A stretch of DNA of 64,000 nucleotides from Flavobacterium cheongpyeongense (GTDB taxonomy: Bacteria; Bacteroidota; Bacteroidia; Flavobacteriales; Flavobacteriaceae), in NCBI RefSeq assembly GCF_003202435.1, contig NZ_QJHK01000010.1, positions 106,960 to 170,959 on the forward strand, written 5' to 3'. The position numbers and the translations under genes were made by a program. Position 1 is the stretch's first letter, and each line of letters opens with the position of its first letter. The notes under the pieces were generated by a model that was not told the origin of the DNA, searched no databases, and saw nothing but the letters and a program-made list of their open reading frames with translations. This document shows positions 8,654 to 17,804 of this stretch, one piece after another.

Positions 8654-10630
8654 ATGACTTTCAAAGAACAAATACAACAAGGAATTCCTTCTATATTACC
8701 TACAAAAAAAGAGTACGATTTAAGTATTAATCATGCACCAAAACGAAAAGAAATCCTTTCGGCAGAAGAAAAAAAACTGGCTTTAAAAAACGCTTTACGC
8801 TATTTTGAACCAATACACCACGCCGAATTGATTCCTGAATTTTCAGAAGAATTAGAAAAATACGGCCGAATTTATATGTATCGTTTTCGTCCGGATTATA
8901 AAATGTACGCAAGACCAATTGACGAATATCCCGGAAAATCACTGCAGGCGAAAGCGATTATGCACATGATTCAGAACAATCTGGATTATGCTGTGGCACA
9001 ACACCCTCATGAATTGATTACGTACGGAGGAAACGGAGCTGTTTTTCAGAACTGGGCGCAATATTTACTGACGATGCAGTATTTATCTGAAATGACAGAT
9101 GAACAGACTTTAACCATGTATTCAGGGCATCCGATGGGATTATTTCCTTCGCATAAAGAAGCGCCAAGAGTGGTAGTGACAAACGGAATGGTGATCCCAA
9201 ATTATTCCAAACCGGACGACTGGGAAAAAATGAATGCTCTCGGCGTTTCGCAATACGGACAAATGACGGCAGGAAGTTATATGTACATTGGTCCACAGGG
9301 AATTGTACACGGAACTACGATTACGGTTCTAAACGGATTCAGAAAAATAAAACAAAATCCGGAAGGCCGTTTATTTGTAACTTCCGGATTGGGCGGTATG
9401 TCCGGTGCACAACCAAAAGCCGGTAATATTGCGGGCTGCATTACAGTCTGCGCCGAAGTAAATCCGAAGATTACAAAAATCCGACACGAACAAGGCTGGA
9501 TCAATGAAATCGTAACTTCTACTGAAGAATTGGTTGCCAGAGTCAATTCGGCAAAAGCCAAAAAAGAAACGGTTTCCATCGCTTATTTAGGAAACGTGGT
9601 AGAAGTATGGGAATGTTTCGATCAGGAAAACATTAAAATCGATCTGGGTTCAGATCAGACTTCGCTTCATAATCCGTGGGCAGGTGGTTATTATCCGGTT
9701 GGGATTTCTTTTGAAGAAGCCAATGAAATGATGGCCAATACTCCTGAAGTATTCAAAGAAAAAGTCCAGGAAACTTTACGCAGGCACGCTGACGCCATCA
9801 ACAAACACACCGCAAAAGGAACCTACTTTTTTGATTACGGAAATGCCTTTTTACTGGAAGCTTCACGTGCCGGTGCCGATGTAATGGCCGATAACAATAT
9901 TGATTTTAAATACCCAAGCTATGTTCAGGACATTATGGGACCAATGTGTTTCGATTACGGGTTTGGACCTTTTCGCTGGGTTTGTACCTCAGGAAAACCA
10001 GAAGATTTATTAAAAACAGATACCATTGCCTGTCAGGTTTTGGAAGAAATGGCAAAAACGGCTCCAAATGAAATTCAGCAGCAAATGCAGGATAACATCA
10101 AATGGATTAAAGGGGCACAGGAAAATAAATTGGTCGTAGGTTCTCAGGCCCGCATTTTGTATGCCGATGCCCAAGGAAGAACTAAAATTGCGGAAGCCTT
10201 TAATCAGGCGATTGCAAAAGGCGAAATTGGAGCAGTCGTTTTAGGCCGCGATCATCATGATGTTTCGGGAACGGATTCTCCGTACAGGGAAACTTCGAAT
10301 ATTTATGACGGCTCTCGTTTTACGGCAGATATGGCAATCCAGAACGTTATTGGTGACAGCTTTAGAGGAGCCACCTGGGTATCCATTCATAATGGCGGAG
10401 GAGTTGGCTGGGGAGAGGTCATAAACGGTGGATTTGGTATGGTTCTTGATGGTTCTACAGAGGCTTCAAGACGTTTAGCATCAATGCTTTTTTGGGATGT
10501 CAATAACGGGATTTCAAGACGAAGCTGGGCCCGGAATGAAGGTGCTGTCTTTGCAATAAAAAGAGCAATGAAAGCTGAGCCACTATTAAAAGTGACTTTA
10601 CCTAACCTGGTTGATGAAAACTTACTATAA
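8654..10630 (+). CDS. hutU: urocanate hydratase
   Basis: A 658-residue urocanase converting urocanate to imidazolone propionate in histidine breakdown. Family landmarks are visible: YGGNGAVFQNWAQY and SGHPMGLFPSH near the N terminus, FVTSGLGGMSGAQPKAG in the NAD-binding core, and MCFDYGFGPFRWVCTSG with the conserved Cys region. Further on are VLGRDHHDVSGTDSPYRET and SIHNGGGVGWGE. The protein is about 100 residues longer than the proteobacterial enzyme, as expected of the long Bacteroidota form. No other hut gene lies in the window. The 206-nt upstream gap shows no obvious regulatory element. Confidence 0.97.
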   Translation: MTFKEQIQQGIPSILPTKKEYDLSINHAPKRKEILSAEEKKLALKNALRYFEPIHHAELIPEFSEELEKYGRIYMYRFRPDYKMYARPIDEYPGKSLQAKAIMHMIQNNLDYAVAQHPHELITYGGNGAVFQNWAQYLLTMQYLSEMTDEQTLTMYSGHPMGLFPSHKEAPRVVVTNGMVIPNYSKPDDWEKMNALGVSQYGQMTAGSYMYIGPQGIVHGTTITVLNGFRKIKQNPEGRLFVTSGLGGMSGAQPKAGNIAGCITVCAEVNPKITKIRHEQGWINEIVTSTEELVARVNSAKAKKETVSIAYLGNVVEVWECFDQENIKIDLGSDQTSLHNPWAGGYYPVGISFEEANEMMANTPEVFKEKVQETLRRHADAINKHTAKGTYFFDYGNAFLLEASRAGADVMADNNIDFKYPSYVQDIMGPMCFDYGFGPFRWVCTSGKPEDLLKTDTIACQVLEEMAKTAPNEIQQQMQDNIKWIKGAQENKLVVGSQARILYADAQGRTKIAEAFNQAIAKGEIGAVVLGRDHHDVSGTDSPYRETSNIYDGSRFTADMAIQNVIGDSFRGATWVSIHNGGGVGWGEVINGGFGMVLDGSTEASRRLASMLFWDVNNGISRRSWARNEGAVFAIKRAMKAEPLLKVTLPNLVDENLL

Positions 10631-10660
10631 GTAAAACAAAAACATTTAATACTAAAATTT

Positions 10661-11200
10661 ATGAAAACATTCAAATTAGTTCCGATTTTGCTGCTATTGA
10701 TTCTTACTTCCTGCAGCAGTATTACAGTATATTCTGATTATGATAAAAATGTAGATTTTGCATCTTATAAAACGTATGCTTTCTTTAAGCCCGGAATTGA
10801 CAAGGTAGAGATTTCTGATTTGGATAAAAGACGTATCCTTCATGCAATAGAGAGCGAAATGCAGGCAAAGGGATTTACTAAAAGTGAAACCCCGGATGTG
10901 TTAGTAAACATTTTTACTAAATCGAGAGAGCAGGTAGATGTAAACCAATTTAACGCCGGATGGGGTTACGGATGGGGATGGGGATGGAATCCATGGATGA
11001 TGTACGGTGGAAACAGAACCACAGTTTCTACATCTACAGAAGGAACTTTATACATCGATCTGATTGATGCAAAAAAGAAAGAAATGATCTGGCAAGGAGA
11101 AGGAATTGGGGTTTTGACCCGAAACATCGATAAAAAAGATGAAAGAATTGCTGAATTTGTAAACAAAATTTTAGCTCAGTATCCTCCGGTTAAAAAATAG
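10661..11200 (+). CDS. DUF4136 lipoprotein
   Basis: A 179-residue outer-envelope lipoprotein: signal ending LTSC (Cys18), then YSDYDKNVDFASYKTYAFF, the start of the DUF4136 domain, through KSETPDVLVNIF and IDLIDAKKKEMIWQGEG. A Gly/Trp-rich insertion around residues 104-120 (GWGYGWGWGWNPW) sits in the middle. The molecular function of DUF4136 is unknown. It starts 30 nt after hutU and could be cotranscribed with it, though nothing links it to histidine metabolism. Confidence 0.88.
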   Translation: MKTFKLVPILLLLILTSCSSITVYSDYDKNVDFASYKTYAFFKPGIDKVEISDLDKRRILHAIESEMQAKGFTKSETPDVLVNIFTKSREQVDVNQFNAGWGYGWGWGWNPWMMYGGNRTTVSTSTEGTLYIDLIDAKKKEMIWQGEGIGVLTRNIDKKDERIAEFVNKILAQYPPVKK

Positions 11201-11243
11201 TTCTCGGTCTCAGTTTTCAGCTTTTTTATAAAACTTAAAATAG

Positions 11244-11278
11244 TTGTGGACGACTTCAAAAAATAATTAATACATTTG
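11244..11278 (+). promoter_or_regulatory. promoter of the ilvA leader transcript
   Basis: TACATTTG at 11271-11278 matches the Bacteroidota -7 element TAnnTTTG. TTG at 11244-11246 could be the -33 element, with slightly long spacing. Transcription would begin near 11285, about 10 nt before the leader-peptide ATG. Confidence 0.55.
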
Positions 11279-11295
11279 TTATTAAGACAACAAAA

Positions 11296-11352
11296 ATGAA
11301 AAACCTTAATAACATTATCCTCTCTATTAAAATTATTGTAATTCAGCAGTAA
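11296..11352 (+). CDS. ilv-type leader peptide rich in Ile, Leu and Val
   Basis: An 18-codon frame begins MKNLNNIILSIKI and ends at TAA 11350-11352. Nine of 18 residues are branched-chain: Ile at 7, 8, 11, 13, 14 and 16, Leu at 4 and 9, Val at 15. It sits just downstream of a promoter, is followed 43 nt later by an intrinsic terminator, and precedes ilvA. This is the arrangement of transcription attenuation controlled by charged tRNA-Ile/Leu/Val. Its role is inferred from composition and position, since a peptide this short cannot be identified by homology. Confidence 0.8.
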   Translation: MKNLNNIILSIKIIVIQQ

Positions 11353-11356
11353 TGGC

Positions 11357-11422
11357 GGGGTGTTGTATAAATTAAGTAAACAAATACAATTTATTAAACC
11401 TCCCAAACCGGGAGGTTTTTTA
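11357..11422 (+). promoter_or_regulatory. attenuator: terminator and competing antiterminator ahead of ilvA
   Basis: The terminator stem AAACCTCCC (11396-11404) / GGGAGGTTT (11410-11418) runs into T residues. An upstream G-rich segment GGGGTGTT (11357-11364) can pair with AACCTCCC (11397-11404) with one wobble and one mismatch. An adjacent helix TTGTAT / ATACAA extends this alternative structure. Ribosome stalling in the leader peptide at Ile/Leu/Val codons would be expected to favour the antiterminator. The base pairing was derived by eye. Confidence 0.75.
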
Positions 11423-11443
11423 TTTGGAAAATAATTAAATATA

Positions 11444-11525
11444 GCCACGAATTGCACTAATTAGCTCGGATTATTTTTTAAAATTTAAGCAGTAAAAATT
11501 AGAGCTAATTTGTGTAATTCGTGGC
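11444..11525 (+). repeat. 24-bp imperfect inverted repeat between attenuator and ilvA
   Basis: The arms 11444-11467 and 11502-11525 (beginning GCCACGAATT and ending AATTCGTGGC) are complementary at 22 of 24 positions around a 34-nt AT-rich loop. It resembles the GCCACGAATTACACGAATT-type dispersed repeats I associate with Flavobacterium intergenic DNA. It lies in the ilvA 5' leader, 14 nt before the start codon, so it would form a strong hairpin in the mRNA. Confidence 0.8.
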
Positions 11526-11539
11526 AAAAAACAAAAATC

Positions 11540-12784
11540 ATGAATTTATTTACCGAAGTACTGAATGCAAAAAAACAGCTTGAAAAGGTTGTTGCTACCA
11601 CTCCACTCAACCAAAATTTAAATCTTTCAGACGAATTTAAAGCCACTATTTTATTAAAAAGAGAAGATTTACAAATTGTCCGTTCGTATAAAATCAGAGG
11701 AGCTTATAACAAAATTTCTTCTTTAACAGATGCTGAAAAACAAATTGGAGTGGTTTGTGCCAGTGCCGGAAATCATGCTCAGGGTGTTGCTTATTCCTGT
11801 CATTTGTTGCAGATAAAAGGAAAAATTTATATGCCAAAAACTACCCCAAAACAAAAAGTAAAACAGGTACAGCTATTCGGAAAATCGTTTGTTGAAATTG
11901 TACTGACAGGAGATACTTTTGATGATGCTTACGCCTCGGCAATGGCGGACACCATTAAAAACCACAAAATATTTATTCATCCGTTTGATGATGAAAAAGT
12001 TATGGCAGGTCAGGGAACTGTGGGATTAGAGATTCTTGAAAGTTATAAAGAACCTATTGATTATATTTTTGTCCCTATTGGTGGTGGTGGGCTGGCATCC
12101 GGTTTGTCTGAAGTGTTTAAACATTTAAGCCCAAACACAAAAATTATTGGTGTCGAGCCCAAAGGTGCCCCTTCGATGAAAACTTCTATTGAAGCAAATC
12201 AAAACACGGTCCTTAAAACGATTGATAAGTTTGTTGATGGTGCCGCTGTAAAACAAGTGGGGGATAAAACTTTTGAAATCTGTCGTCATAATCTTGAAGA
12301 CATTATTCTCGTTCCTGAAGGCAAAGTGTGCACCACGATATTACGTTTATACAATGAAGAAGCCATGGTTGTTGAACCCGCCGGTGCTTTGACAATTGCT
12401 GCTTTAGATTTTTATAAAGACAAAATAAAAGGCAAAACTGTCGTTTGTGTGGTCAGCGGAAGCAATAATGATATTGAAAGAACTGCCGAAATAAAAGAAC
12501 GTTCCTTGCTTTACGAAGGACTGATGCATTATTTTATGATTCAGTTTCCGCAGCGTCCGGGAGCTTTAAAAGAATTCGTTAATAATATTTTAGGTCCTGA
12601 TGACGATATTACCTATTTTCAGTTTGCTAAAAAAACGAGCCGCGAAATGGGTTCTGTTGTAGTTGGATTAGAGTTAAAAAACAAAAAAGACATCAAGTCC
12701 ATTAAAATGAATATGACCCAAAATGGTTTTGAATTTCAATATCTGAATGATAACCAGGATTTGTATACACAGTTAATTGGTTAA
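11540..12784 (+). CDS. ilvA: threonine ammonia-lyase, biosynthetic
   Basis: A 414-residue PLP enzyme deaminating threonine to 2-oxobutyrate, the first committed step of isoleucine synthesis. The PLP lysine is in RSYKIRGAYN (Lys51), followed by CASAGNHAQGVAY and the glycine loop IGGGGLASG. A C-terminal ACT-like regulatory domain (about residues 325-414, starting HYFMIQFPQRPGALKEF) supports the feedback-regulated biosynthetic form. ATG 11540 is chosen because it begins the homologous N terminus; an upstream in-frame ATG at 11510 lies inside the inverted repeat. Expression is probably attenuated through the leader peptide at 11296. The rest of the ilv pathway is not nearby. Confidence 0.95.
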   Translation: MNLFTEVLNAKKQLEKVVATTPLNQNLNLSDEFKATILLKREDLQIVRSYKIRGAYNKISSLTDAEKQIGVVCASAGNHAQGVAYSCHLLQIKGKIYMPKTTPKQKVKQVQLFGKSFVEIVLTGDTFDDAYASAMADTIKNHKIFIHPFDDEKVMAGQGTVGLEILESYKEPIDYIFVPIGGGGLASGLSEVFKHLSPNTKIIGVEPKGAPSMKTSIEANQNTVLKTIDKFVDGAAVKQVGDKTFEICRHNLEDIILVPEGKVCTTILRLYNEEAMVVEPAGALTIAALDFYKDKIKGKTVVCVVSGSNNDIERTAEIKERSLLYEGLMHYFMIQFPQRPGALKEFVNNILGPDDDITYFQFAKKTSREMGSVVVGLELKNKKDIKSIKMNMTQNGFEFQYLNDNQDLYTQLIG

Positions 12785-12864
12785 ACAAAATATACTGTTA
12801 TGATAAATATCAACAAATAAAGAAGCTGTTATATCGTATTTTTGCAGCTCAAATTTAATTAATA

Positions 12865-13248
12865 ATGACTATTCACGATATTACAACCATAGAAGACATA
12901 AAACTTTTAGTCAATACATTTTACGAAAAAGTACAAAACGACGATTTGATCGGACCTGTTTTTAACGAAAAGATGATAGGCAGATGGCCTGAACATCTTG
13001 AGAAAATGTACCGCTTCTGGCAGACTTTACTTTTAGAAGAACATACCTATTCCGGAAGCCCTTTTCCGCCACACAAACAATTACCTGTAAACCAGACTCA
13101 TTTTGACCGCTGGATGGAAATTTTTACCAAAACTGTTGATTCTTTATTTGTTGGGAAATTAGCTGAAGAAGCGAAATTGCGCGCAGCCAATATGGCTTAT
13201 ATGTTCAACTATAAAATTGAATATTTCAGAAACCAGGGAAATCAATAA
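12865..13248 (+). CDS. group III truncated haemoglobin
   Basis: A 127-residue globin of the 2-on-2 type: ITTIEDIKLLVNTFYEKVQNDDLIGPVFN at the N terminus, WPEHLEKMYRFWQTLLL, then NQTHFDRWMEIF with the probable proximal His (F8), and AANMAYMFNYKI at the end. Group III proteins bind oxygen or nitric oxide; the physiological role is uncertain. A TATTTTTG sequence at 12837-12844 matches the -7 promoter element, so it is probably transcribed on its own rather than from ilvA. Confidence 0.9.
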   Translation: MTIHDITTIEDIKLLVNTFYEKVQNDDLIGPVFNEKMIGRWPEHLEKMYRFWQTLLLEEHTYSGSPFPPHKQLPVNQTHFDRWMEIFTKTVDSLFVGKLAEEAKLRAANMAYMFNYKIEYFRNQGNQ

Positions 13249-13299
13249 AAGAGCAATAATTTTAAAACAAGCTGAATAATTCAATACACTATTCTAGAT

Positions 13300-13743
13300 A
13301 TGAAAAAACTAGTTCTTCTTTGCCACATACTGTGTATGTTCTTTACTATCGACGCAATCGCCCAATCTGCCAAAAGTAATCTTTACAAAGGTACTATTGA
13401 CGGAAAAATAGCAGTGACAATTTACATAAAAGAAGAAGAAAACCCCTGTACAGCTGATATAATGTATACTTCAATGTACCGTTATGATAAATCCGGCAAC
13501 TGGATACAATTAGATATTACTCAAAATAAAAAAAATGAAAACCAATTTGTCTTGGTCGAATATGGATTTTCCGGAGTTATGATTTTGAAGAAAGAAAGTC
13601 TTAATTTTAATGGCATATGGATCAGTCCTGACAGTAAAAAGCAATTAAAAGTAAATCTGAAAGAAGTACGTATGACCAAAAAAGAAATCGAAAGTTACGA
13701 GGATAAAATGGAGAAAGTAAATTATGAAAATAACGATTGTTAG
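13300..13743 (+). CDS. secreted protein of unknown function
   Basis: A 147-residue protein with a signal peptide (MKKLVLLCHILCMFFTIDAIAQS, cleavage after about residue 21). The mature part is predicted beta-rich: LYKGTIDGKIAVTIYIKEEEN, MYRYDKSGNWIQL, and a lysine-rich end. The opening pattern recalls small secreted proteins that measure a substance as Y-K-G-T-I-G-G, but the family is not recognised. It converges on the DKNYY gene with a 28-nt gap. No partner gene suggests a role. Confidence 0.65.
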   Translation: MKKLVLLCHILCMFFTIDAIAQSAKSNLYKGTIDGKIAVTIYIKEEENPCTADIMYTSMYRYDKSGNWIQLDITQNKKNENQFVLVEYGFSGVMILKKESLNFNGIWISPDSKKQLKVNLKEVRMTKKEIESYEDKMEKVNYENNDC

Positions 13744-13771
13744 AACAGTGGTTATTTTCATAGTGATAAAT

Positions 13772-14857
13772 TTATTTCAATTTCCCTTGAAGGATTTTTC
13801 CTTCTCTAAATTTATTTGTTCCGTCCTCCCAAACATCACTTTCAGAAGTCTTTTTAAATGTTTTTGGATTTGCCTTTTCAGCAATACTATTTTTATAAAA
13901 CACGTTTTTATTATCTTTAGCATAATCCGGAGAGATTATTTCAAAATCTGAAATAGAAGCACCGGTTATTTTTTTTCCATCATAATACACGCTTTTCTTG
14001 TCTTTGCAATAGCCATAATCTAATGGCTCAAAAGATTGAATATCAATTTCAGGGTATGCTATTCCTTTGTAAATTAAGGTGTCGTTAACCACTATTGTAA
14101 AATAATTAACTTCTTTGGTGCTTTTAATAGTTTCGAAAGTATGAAGCGTAAATTCATCTTTTGTAAAAGCAGAAACAACAGCATTTCCTATTTGAACGTA
14201 TGTATCGTTAACAATTTTAATTTCACCTGCAATTCTTTTATATTTTCGGATTACTTCATCAACTTCAAAAGCGTAAATGCCCTCGCCTCTTTGATTAATA
14301 ATCGAATAAATATAATTTGCATCTACAGCAATTGCATCATTTAAAGGTTTAAAAGTAGTTGGATCTCCTTGTGTTTTTTTACTTCGGTAATAAACAGCAT
14401 TATTATCTTTAAACCAGCTAATTCGTTTATAATCCGGAAGTGACGGGTCAAGCGGCTGATAACTTTTAGGGTCTGCTCCTTCTATGATTCCTAAGAAATT
14501 ATATTCTTTTCCGTTAGTCGTATACACATGGTTTTTGTCCTTAATAATTCCGGTAGTATCAACCTGAAAAGTTGCATAATCAACTGCTTGTTTTCTTCCT
14601 TTCCAAAAAACATTGCTTTTATCTTTTCCAAAATCCCTGTTTATGGGCTGAAAAGATTCAACATCAGCATCAGATTCAAAATATCCCAGTTCAAACCAGT
14701 TGCCCATTGGCGAATGCACAATTAGATTTTTTCTGTAATGATAAAAATACGAATCGGAGACTTTATTGTTTACCGGATCACCTATCCGGAACAAAAAATA
14801 TCTTATTCCCAAAAAAATCAAAACTACTACTGCCAGAATAATAAAAAAAACTTTCAT
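13772..14857 (-). CDS. DKNYY domain protein with N-terminal membrane anchor
   Basis: A 361-residue protein with one N-terminal transmembrane segment (about residues 3-22), then repeated units of the DKNYY type, each pairing a short D-K motif with an aromatic YY or VFY turn: KDKNHVYTTNGKEYN, FKDNNAVYYRSKK, CKDKKSVYYDGKKI, AKDNKNVFYKNSIA. Such repeats form beta-strand solenoid-like proteins of unknown function exposed at the cell surface or periplasm. The gene is monocistronic. No enzymatic motif is seen. Confidence 0.82.
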   Translation of the reverse strand: MKVFFIILAVVVLIFLGIRYFLFRIGDPVNNKVSDSYFYHYRKNLIVHSPMGNWFELGYFESDADVESFQPINRDFGKDKSNVFWKGRKQAVDYATFQVDTTGIIKDKNHVYTTNGKEYNFLGIIEGADPKSYQPLDPSLPDYKRISWFKDNNAVYYRSKKTQGDPTTFKPLNDAIAVDANYIYSIINQRGEGIYAFEVDEVIRKYKRIAGEIKIVNDTYVQIGNAVVSAFTKDEFTLHTFETIKSTKEVNYFTIVVNDTLIYKGIAYPEIDIQSFEPLDYGYCKDKKSVYYDGKKITGASISDFEIISPDYAKDNKNVFYKNSIAEKANPKTFKKTSESDVWEDGTNKFREGKILQGKLK

Positions 14858-15093
14858 ACCCGTAAATACCTAAAAATTATACGCTCCGTAAAACTAAGTC
14901 TTTTATTGCTATTTTTTCAGGTCTAATTTATCTTCAGTCAATAATTGTATTCCTGTAAATTTCCTAAACCATCAAAAGACAAAAAACTGACAATTCATTA
15001 ATAAAATGCCCTTATTTTTAAAATTTAATATCTAAAAAGTCATTTTTAATACCTCAAATTTGTAATTTTACATTTCATCTACAGTATTTCCAA

Positions 15094-16851
15094 ATGAATC
15101 CGAACATTGAAACAAATCCGTTATTAGAAAGATTGCCTAAACATTTAAAGCAATTTATCAAGCCTCAGGATTATAGTGATTATACGCCAATCAATCAGGC
15201 AGTTTGGCGTTATGTAATGCGTAAAAATGTTGATTATTTATCAAAAGTGGCCCATCATTCGTATTTGGATGGTTTGAAAAAAACCGGAATCGAGATTGAA
15301 TCTATTCCGAGTATGTATGGCATGAACCGAATCCTGACCGAAATTGGCTGGGCAGCTGTAGCCGTTGACGGGTTTATTCCGCCAAACGCTTTTATGGAAT
15401 TTCAGGCCTACAACGTTTTGGTTATTGCTTCGGATATCAGACAATTAGAACATATCGAATATACACCTGCTCCGGACATTATTCACGAAGGTGCCGGTCA
15501 CGCTCCTATTATCGCCAATCCTGAATATGCGGAATATTTGCGCCGTTTTGGAGAAATTGGCTGTAAAGCGATTTCATCTCATAAAGACTATCAGATGTAC
15601 GAAGCGATCCGATTACTGTCGATTTTAAAAGAAGCTGAAGATACGCCTCAGGAAAAAATTGATGAAGCCGAAAAAGCGGTTGCTGATTTACAGAACAATA
15701 TGGGTGAATTGTCTGAAATGGCTCAAATTAGAAACCTACACTGGTGGACGGTAGAATACGGATTAATTGGAACGGTTGAAAACCCAAAAATTTACGGTGC
15801 GGGATTACTTTCTTCTATTGGCGAAAGTGCCTGGTGTATGACGAATAATGTGAAGAAAATCCCTTATGATATTTCGGCTGCAAACCAAAATTTTGATATT
15901 ACCCAATTGCAGCCACAGTTATATGTAACGCCCACTTTTTCGCATCTGAGTTTGATTTTAGAGGAATTTGCGAATAAAATGGCTCTGCGTACAGGAGGTC
16001 TTTCCGGAATCAGGAAGCTGATACAATCGAATGCTTTGGGCACTATTGAATTAAGTACAGGACTGCAAATTTCGGGAGTTTTCACAAATGTTATCGAAGA
16101 AGAAGGAAAACCGGTTTATATACAGACAACCGGAAAAACAGCTTTATCCTATCGCGAAAAAGAATTAGTTGGACACGGAACCCTTACGCACCCTCACGGA
16201 TTTGGGAGTCCGATTGGAAAACTAAAAGGCTTCAATCTGGCAATCGAAGACATGAGCCCGAAAGATTTACAGGCATATAGCATTGTTGAAAGTGAAACCG
16301 TAAAACTGGAATTTGAAGGCAATATTAAAGTTGAAGGTGAAATCATTACCGGTTCGCGAAATCTGCACGGAGAAATTATTTTAATCAGTTTCAGGAATTG
16401 CACCGTAATGCATGGCGAAACCGTTTTATTTCAGCCGGAATGGGGAAATTATGATATGGCGATTGGCAAAAAAGTGATTTCGGCATTTTCCGGACCCGCC
16501 GATGTAAACAGTTTTGATTTGGTTAATATTCTTCCTTCAACTAAAACTATAAAAGCGAAACATACAGATGAGCGTGATGATTTGGAAGTTATGTATTTGG
16601 TAGTCCGAAATATTCGAAAAAACAAAGATTCTAAATCTGAACTAAAAACTGTTTTTGAAAAGCTCAAAAATGATCATCCTAACGACTGGCTGCTTGCTGT
16701 TGAAATTGCAGAGCTTTTGAAAGATGCTGACGAAAAACAGTTTTTACAGGAAGTTCTGGATTATTTGGAGCGATTAAAAGAAAAACGCACCGAAGTAGCA
16801 CATTTAATTTCGGGTGGACTGGACTTGATTTTTGATAAAGAAGCGGTTTAA
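15094..16851 (+). CDS. aromatic amino acid hydroxylase (phenylalanine 4-monooxygenase family)
   Basis: A 585-residue tetrahydrobiopterin-dependent hydroxylase of the long Bacteroidota form. The iron ligands are visible: His131 and His136 in PDIIHEGAGHAP, and Glu221 in HWWTVEYGLIG. The catalytic domain occupies roughly residues 30-320. The C-terminal ~260 residues are an extra domain absent from the short proteobacterial PhhA. The reaction is most likely phenylalanine to tyrosine, but tyrosine or tryptophan hydroxylation cannot be excluded by eye. The gene stands alone, with a 236-nt upstream gap that shows no leader peptide. Confidence 0.92.
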   Translation: MNPNIETNPLLERLPKHLKQFIKPQDYSDYTPINQAVWRYVMRKNVDYLSKVAHHSYLDGLKKTGIEIESIPSMYGMNRILTEIGWAAVAVDGFIPPNAFMEFQAYNVLVIASDIRQLEHIEYTPAPDIIHEGAGHAPIIANPEYAEYLRRFGEIGCKAISSHKDYQMYEAIRLLSILKEAEDTPQEKIDEAEKAVADLQNNMGELSEMAQIRNLHWWTVEYGLIGTVENPKIYGAGLLSSIGESAWCMTNNVKKIPYDISAANQNFDITQLQPQLYVTPTFSHLSLILEEFANKMALRTGGLSGIRKLIQSNALGTIELSTGLQISGVFTNVIEEEGKPVYIQTTGKTALSYREKELVGHGTLTHPHGFGSPIGKLKGFNLAIEDMSPKDLQAYSIVESETVKLEFEGNIKVEGEIITGSRNLHGEIILISFRNCTVMHGETVLFQPEWGNYDMAIGKKVISAFSGPADVNSFDLVNILPSTKTIKAKHTDERDDLEVMYLVVRNIRKNKDSKSELKTVFEKLKNDHPNDWLLAVEIAELLKDADEKQFLQEVLDYLERLKEKRTEVAHLISGGLDLIFDKEAV

Positions 16852-16929
16852 ATTATTGCACATGGTTTTTTAATCTCGCAAAGATGCGAAGTCGCAAAGC
16901 TTTTTGCTCCTCAACTTTTGAACATTAAA

Positions 16930-17550
16930 TTACAACTTCAAATCCTCATTAAACTCAGACTCCGATTCAATAATTTTTCCATTATATTGTAATTTCCAGC
17001 CCATAGAATTGGTCATAATTAAAATCTTAGACAATTCGCTAATCAGACGGTTTTTAGCATTGGTTTTTAGGGTAGATTTTTCGATCTTTTTTGCCAGATT
17101 GGCTTTTACCGATTTATTGATTTTATTATAATCATCTCCCGTAAAAGGGTTTAGTTTACTTTGCTCGACATCGTAAAACTGAATATCCGGATTGATTGTA
17201 ATTTCTTCTTTAGGAATATTCAGGATCGTAATTGTTTTGTTGTTTTCGTCAATATCATATTTCATTTGATGTAAATCATAAGCAACCGTAACATTTGCGT
17301 TAACCACAATAAGCGCTTTTTTCTCAAAAGAAATCATGTTCATCAAATACTTCTGCTGGTTTTTATAGGTGATGACTTCAGAAAAATGCCCTTCGGTTAC
17401 AACCAGTTTTCCAACATTTAAAATTTGCTGTTGAATCAGATTTGTGTTATACTCCATTGCAGAATCATCATGTTTTTTGAATTCACAATATTTGAAAGCA
17501 AGTAAAATAGCAACTATAATTGCTGCAACAACTGAAATTCTTTTTAGCAT
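16930..17550 (-). CDS. DUF4230 membrane-anchored protein
   Basis: A 206-residue protein with an N-terminal transmembrane segment (MLKRISVVAAIIVAILLAFKY) and a DUF4230-type extracytoplasmic region: ILNVGKLVVTEGHFSEVITY, LIVVNANVTVAYDLHQMKYDID and ITILNIPKEEITINPDIQFYDVEQS. The family is widespread but uncharacterised. The gene converges on the hydroxylase gene with a 78-nt gap and is followed upstream by a repeat hairpin. Confidence 0.85.
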   Translation of the reverse strand: MLKRISVVAAIIVAILLAFKYCEFKKHDDSAMEYNTNLIQQQILNVGKLVVTEGHFSEVITYKNQQKYLMNMISFEKKALIVVNANVTVAYDLHQMKYDIDENNKTITILNIPKEEITINPDIQFYDVEQSKLNPFTGDDYNKINKSVKANLAKKIEKSTLKTNAKNRLISELSKILIMTNSMGWKLQYNGKIIESESEFNEDLKL

Positions 17551-17577
17551 AATCTGAATTTAATGTTTGATGATAAC

Positions 17578-17620
17578 GCATTGGGTGTAATTAGTTTTTG
17601 AATAATTTCACCCAACGGTT
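17578..17620. repeat. hairpin copy of the CCGTTGGGTG dispersed repeat
   Basis: TTGGGTGTAATT (17581-17592) is complementary at 11 of 12 positions to AATTTCACCCAA (17605-17616). The same CCGTTGGGTGTAATT core recurs at about 30071 and 33761 and, inverted, at about 51765 and 57105, so this is a copy of an interspersed repeat. Confidence 0.65.
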
Positions 17621-17804
17621 AATAATATAGCTAATTTAATGCTTTTTTGAGAAGTAGTCTTTAGTTATCAATAAAACCTTTTGACAATCTTTAAATTTTA
17701 AACATTGGAATTATGTAAGAATATCAGCTGTTTACATAAACCTAAACACAGCCTTTTCTTTAATTTTGTGAAAAATGAAATTTAACCTGCTCAATTAAAA
17801 CGAT

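Noticed and set aside
11176..11457. 93-residue minus-strand ORF over the ilvA leader
   Set aside because: It is antisense to the leader peptide and terminator and shows no protein-like features.
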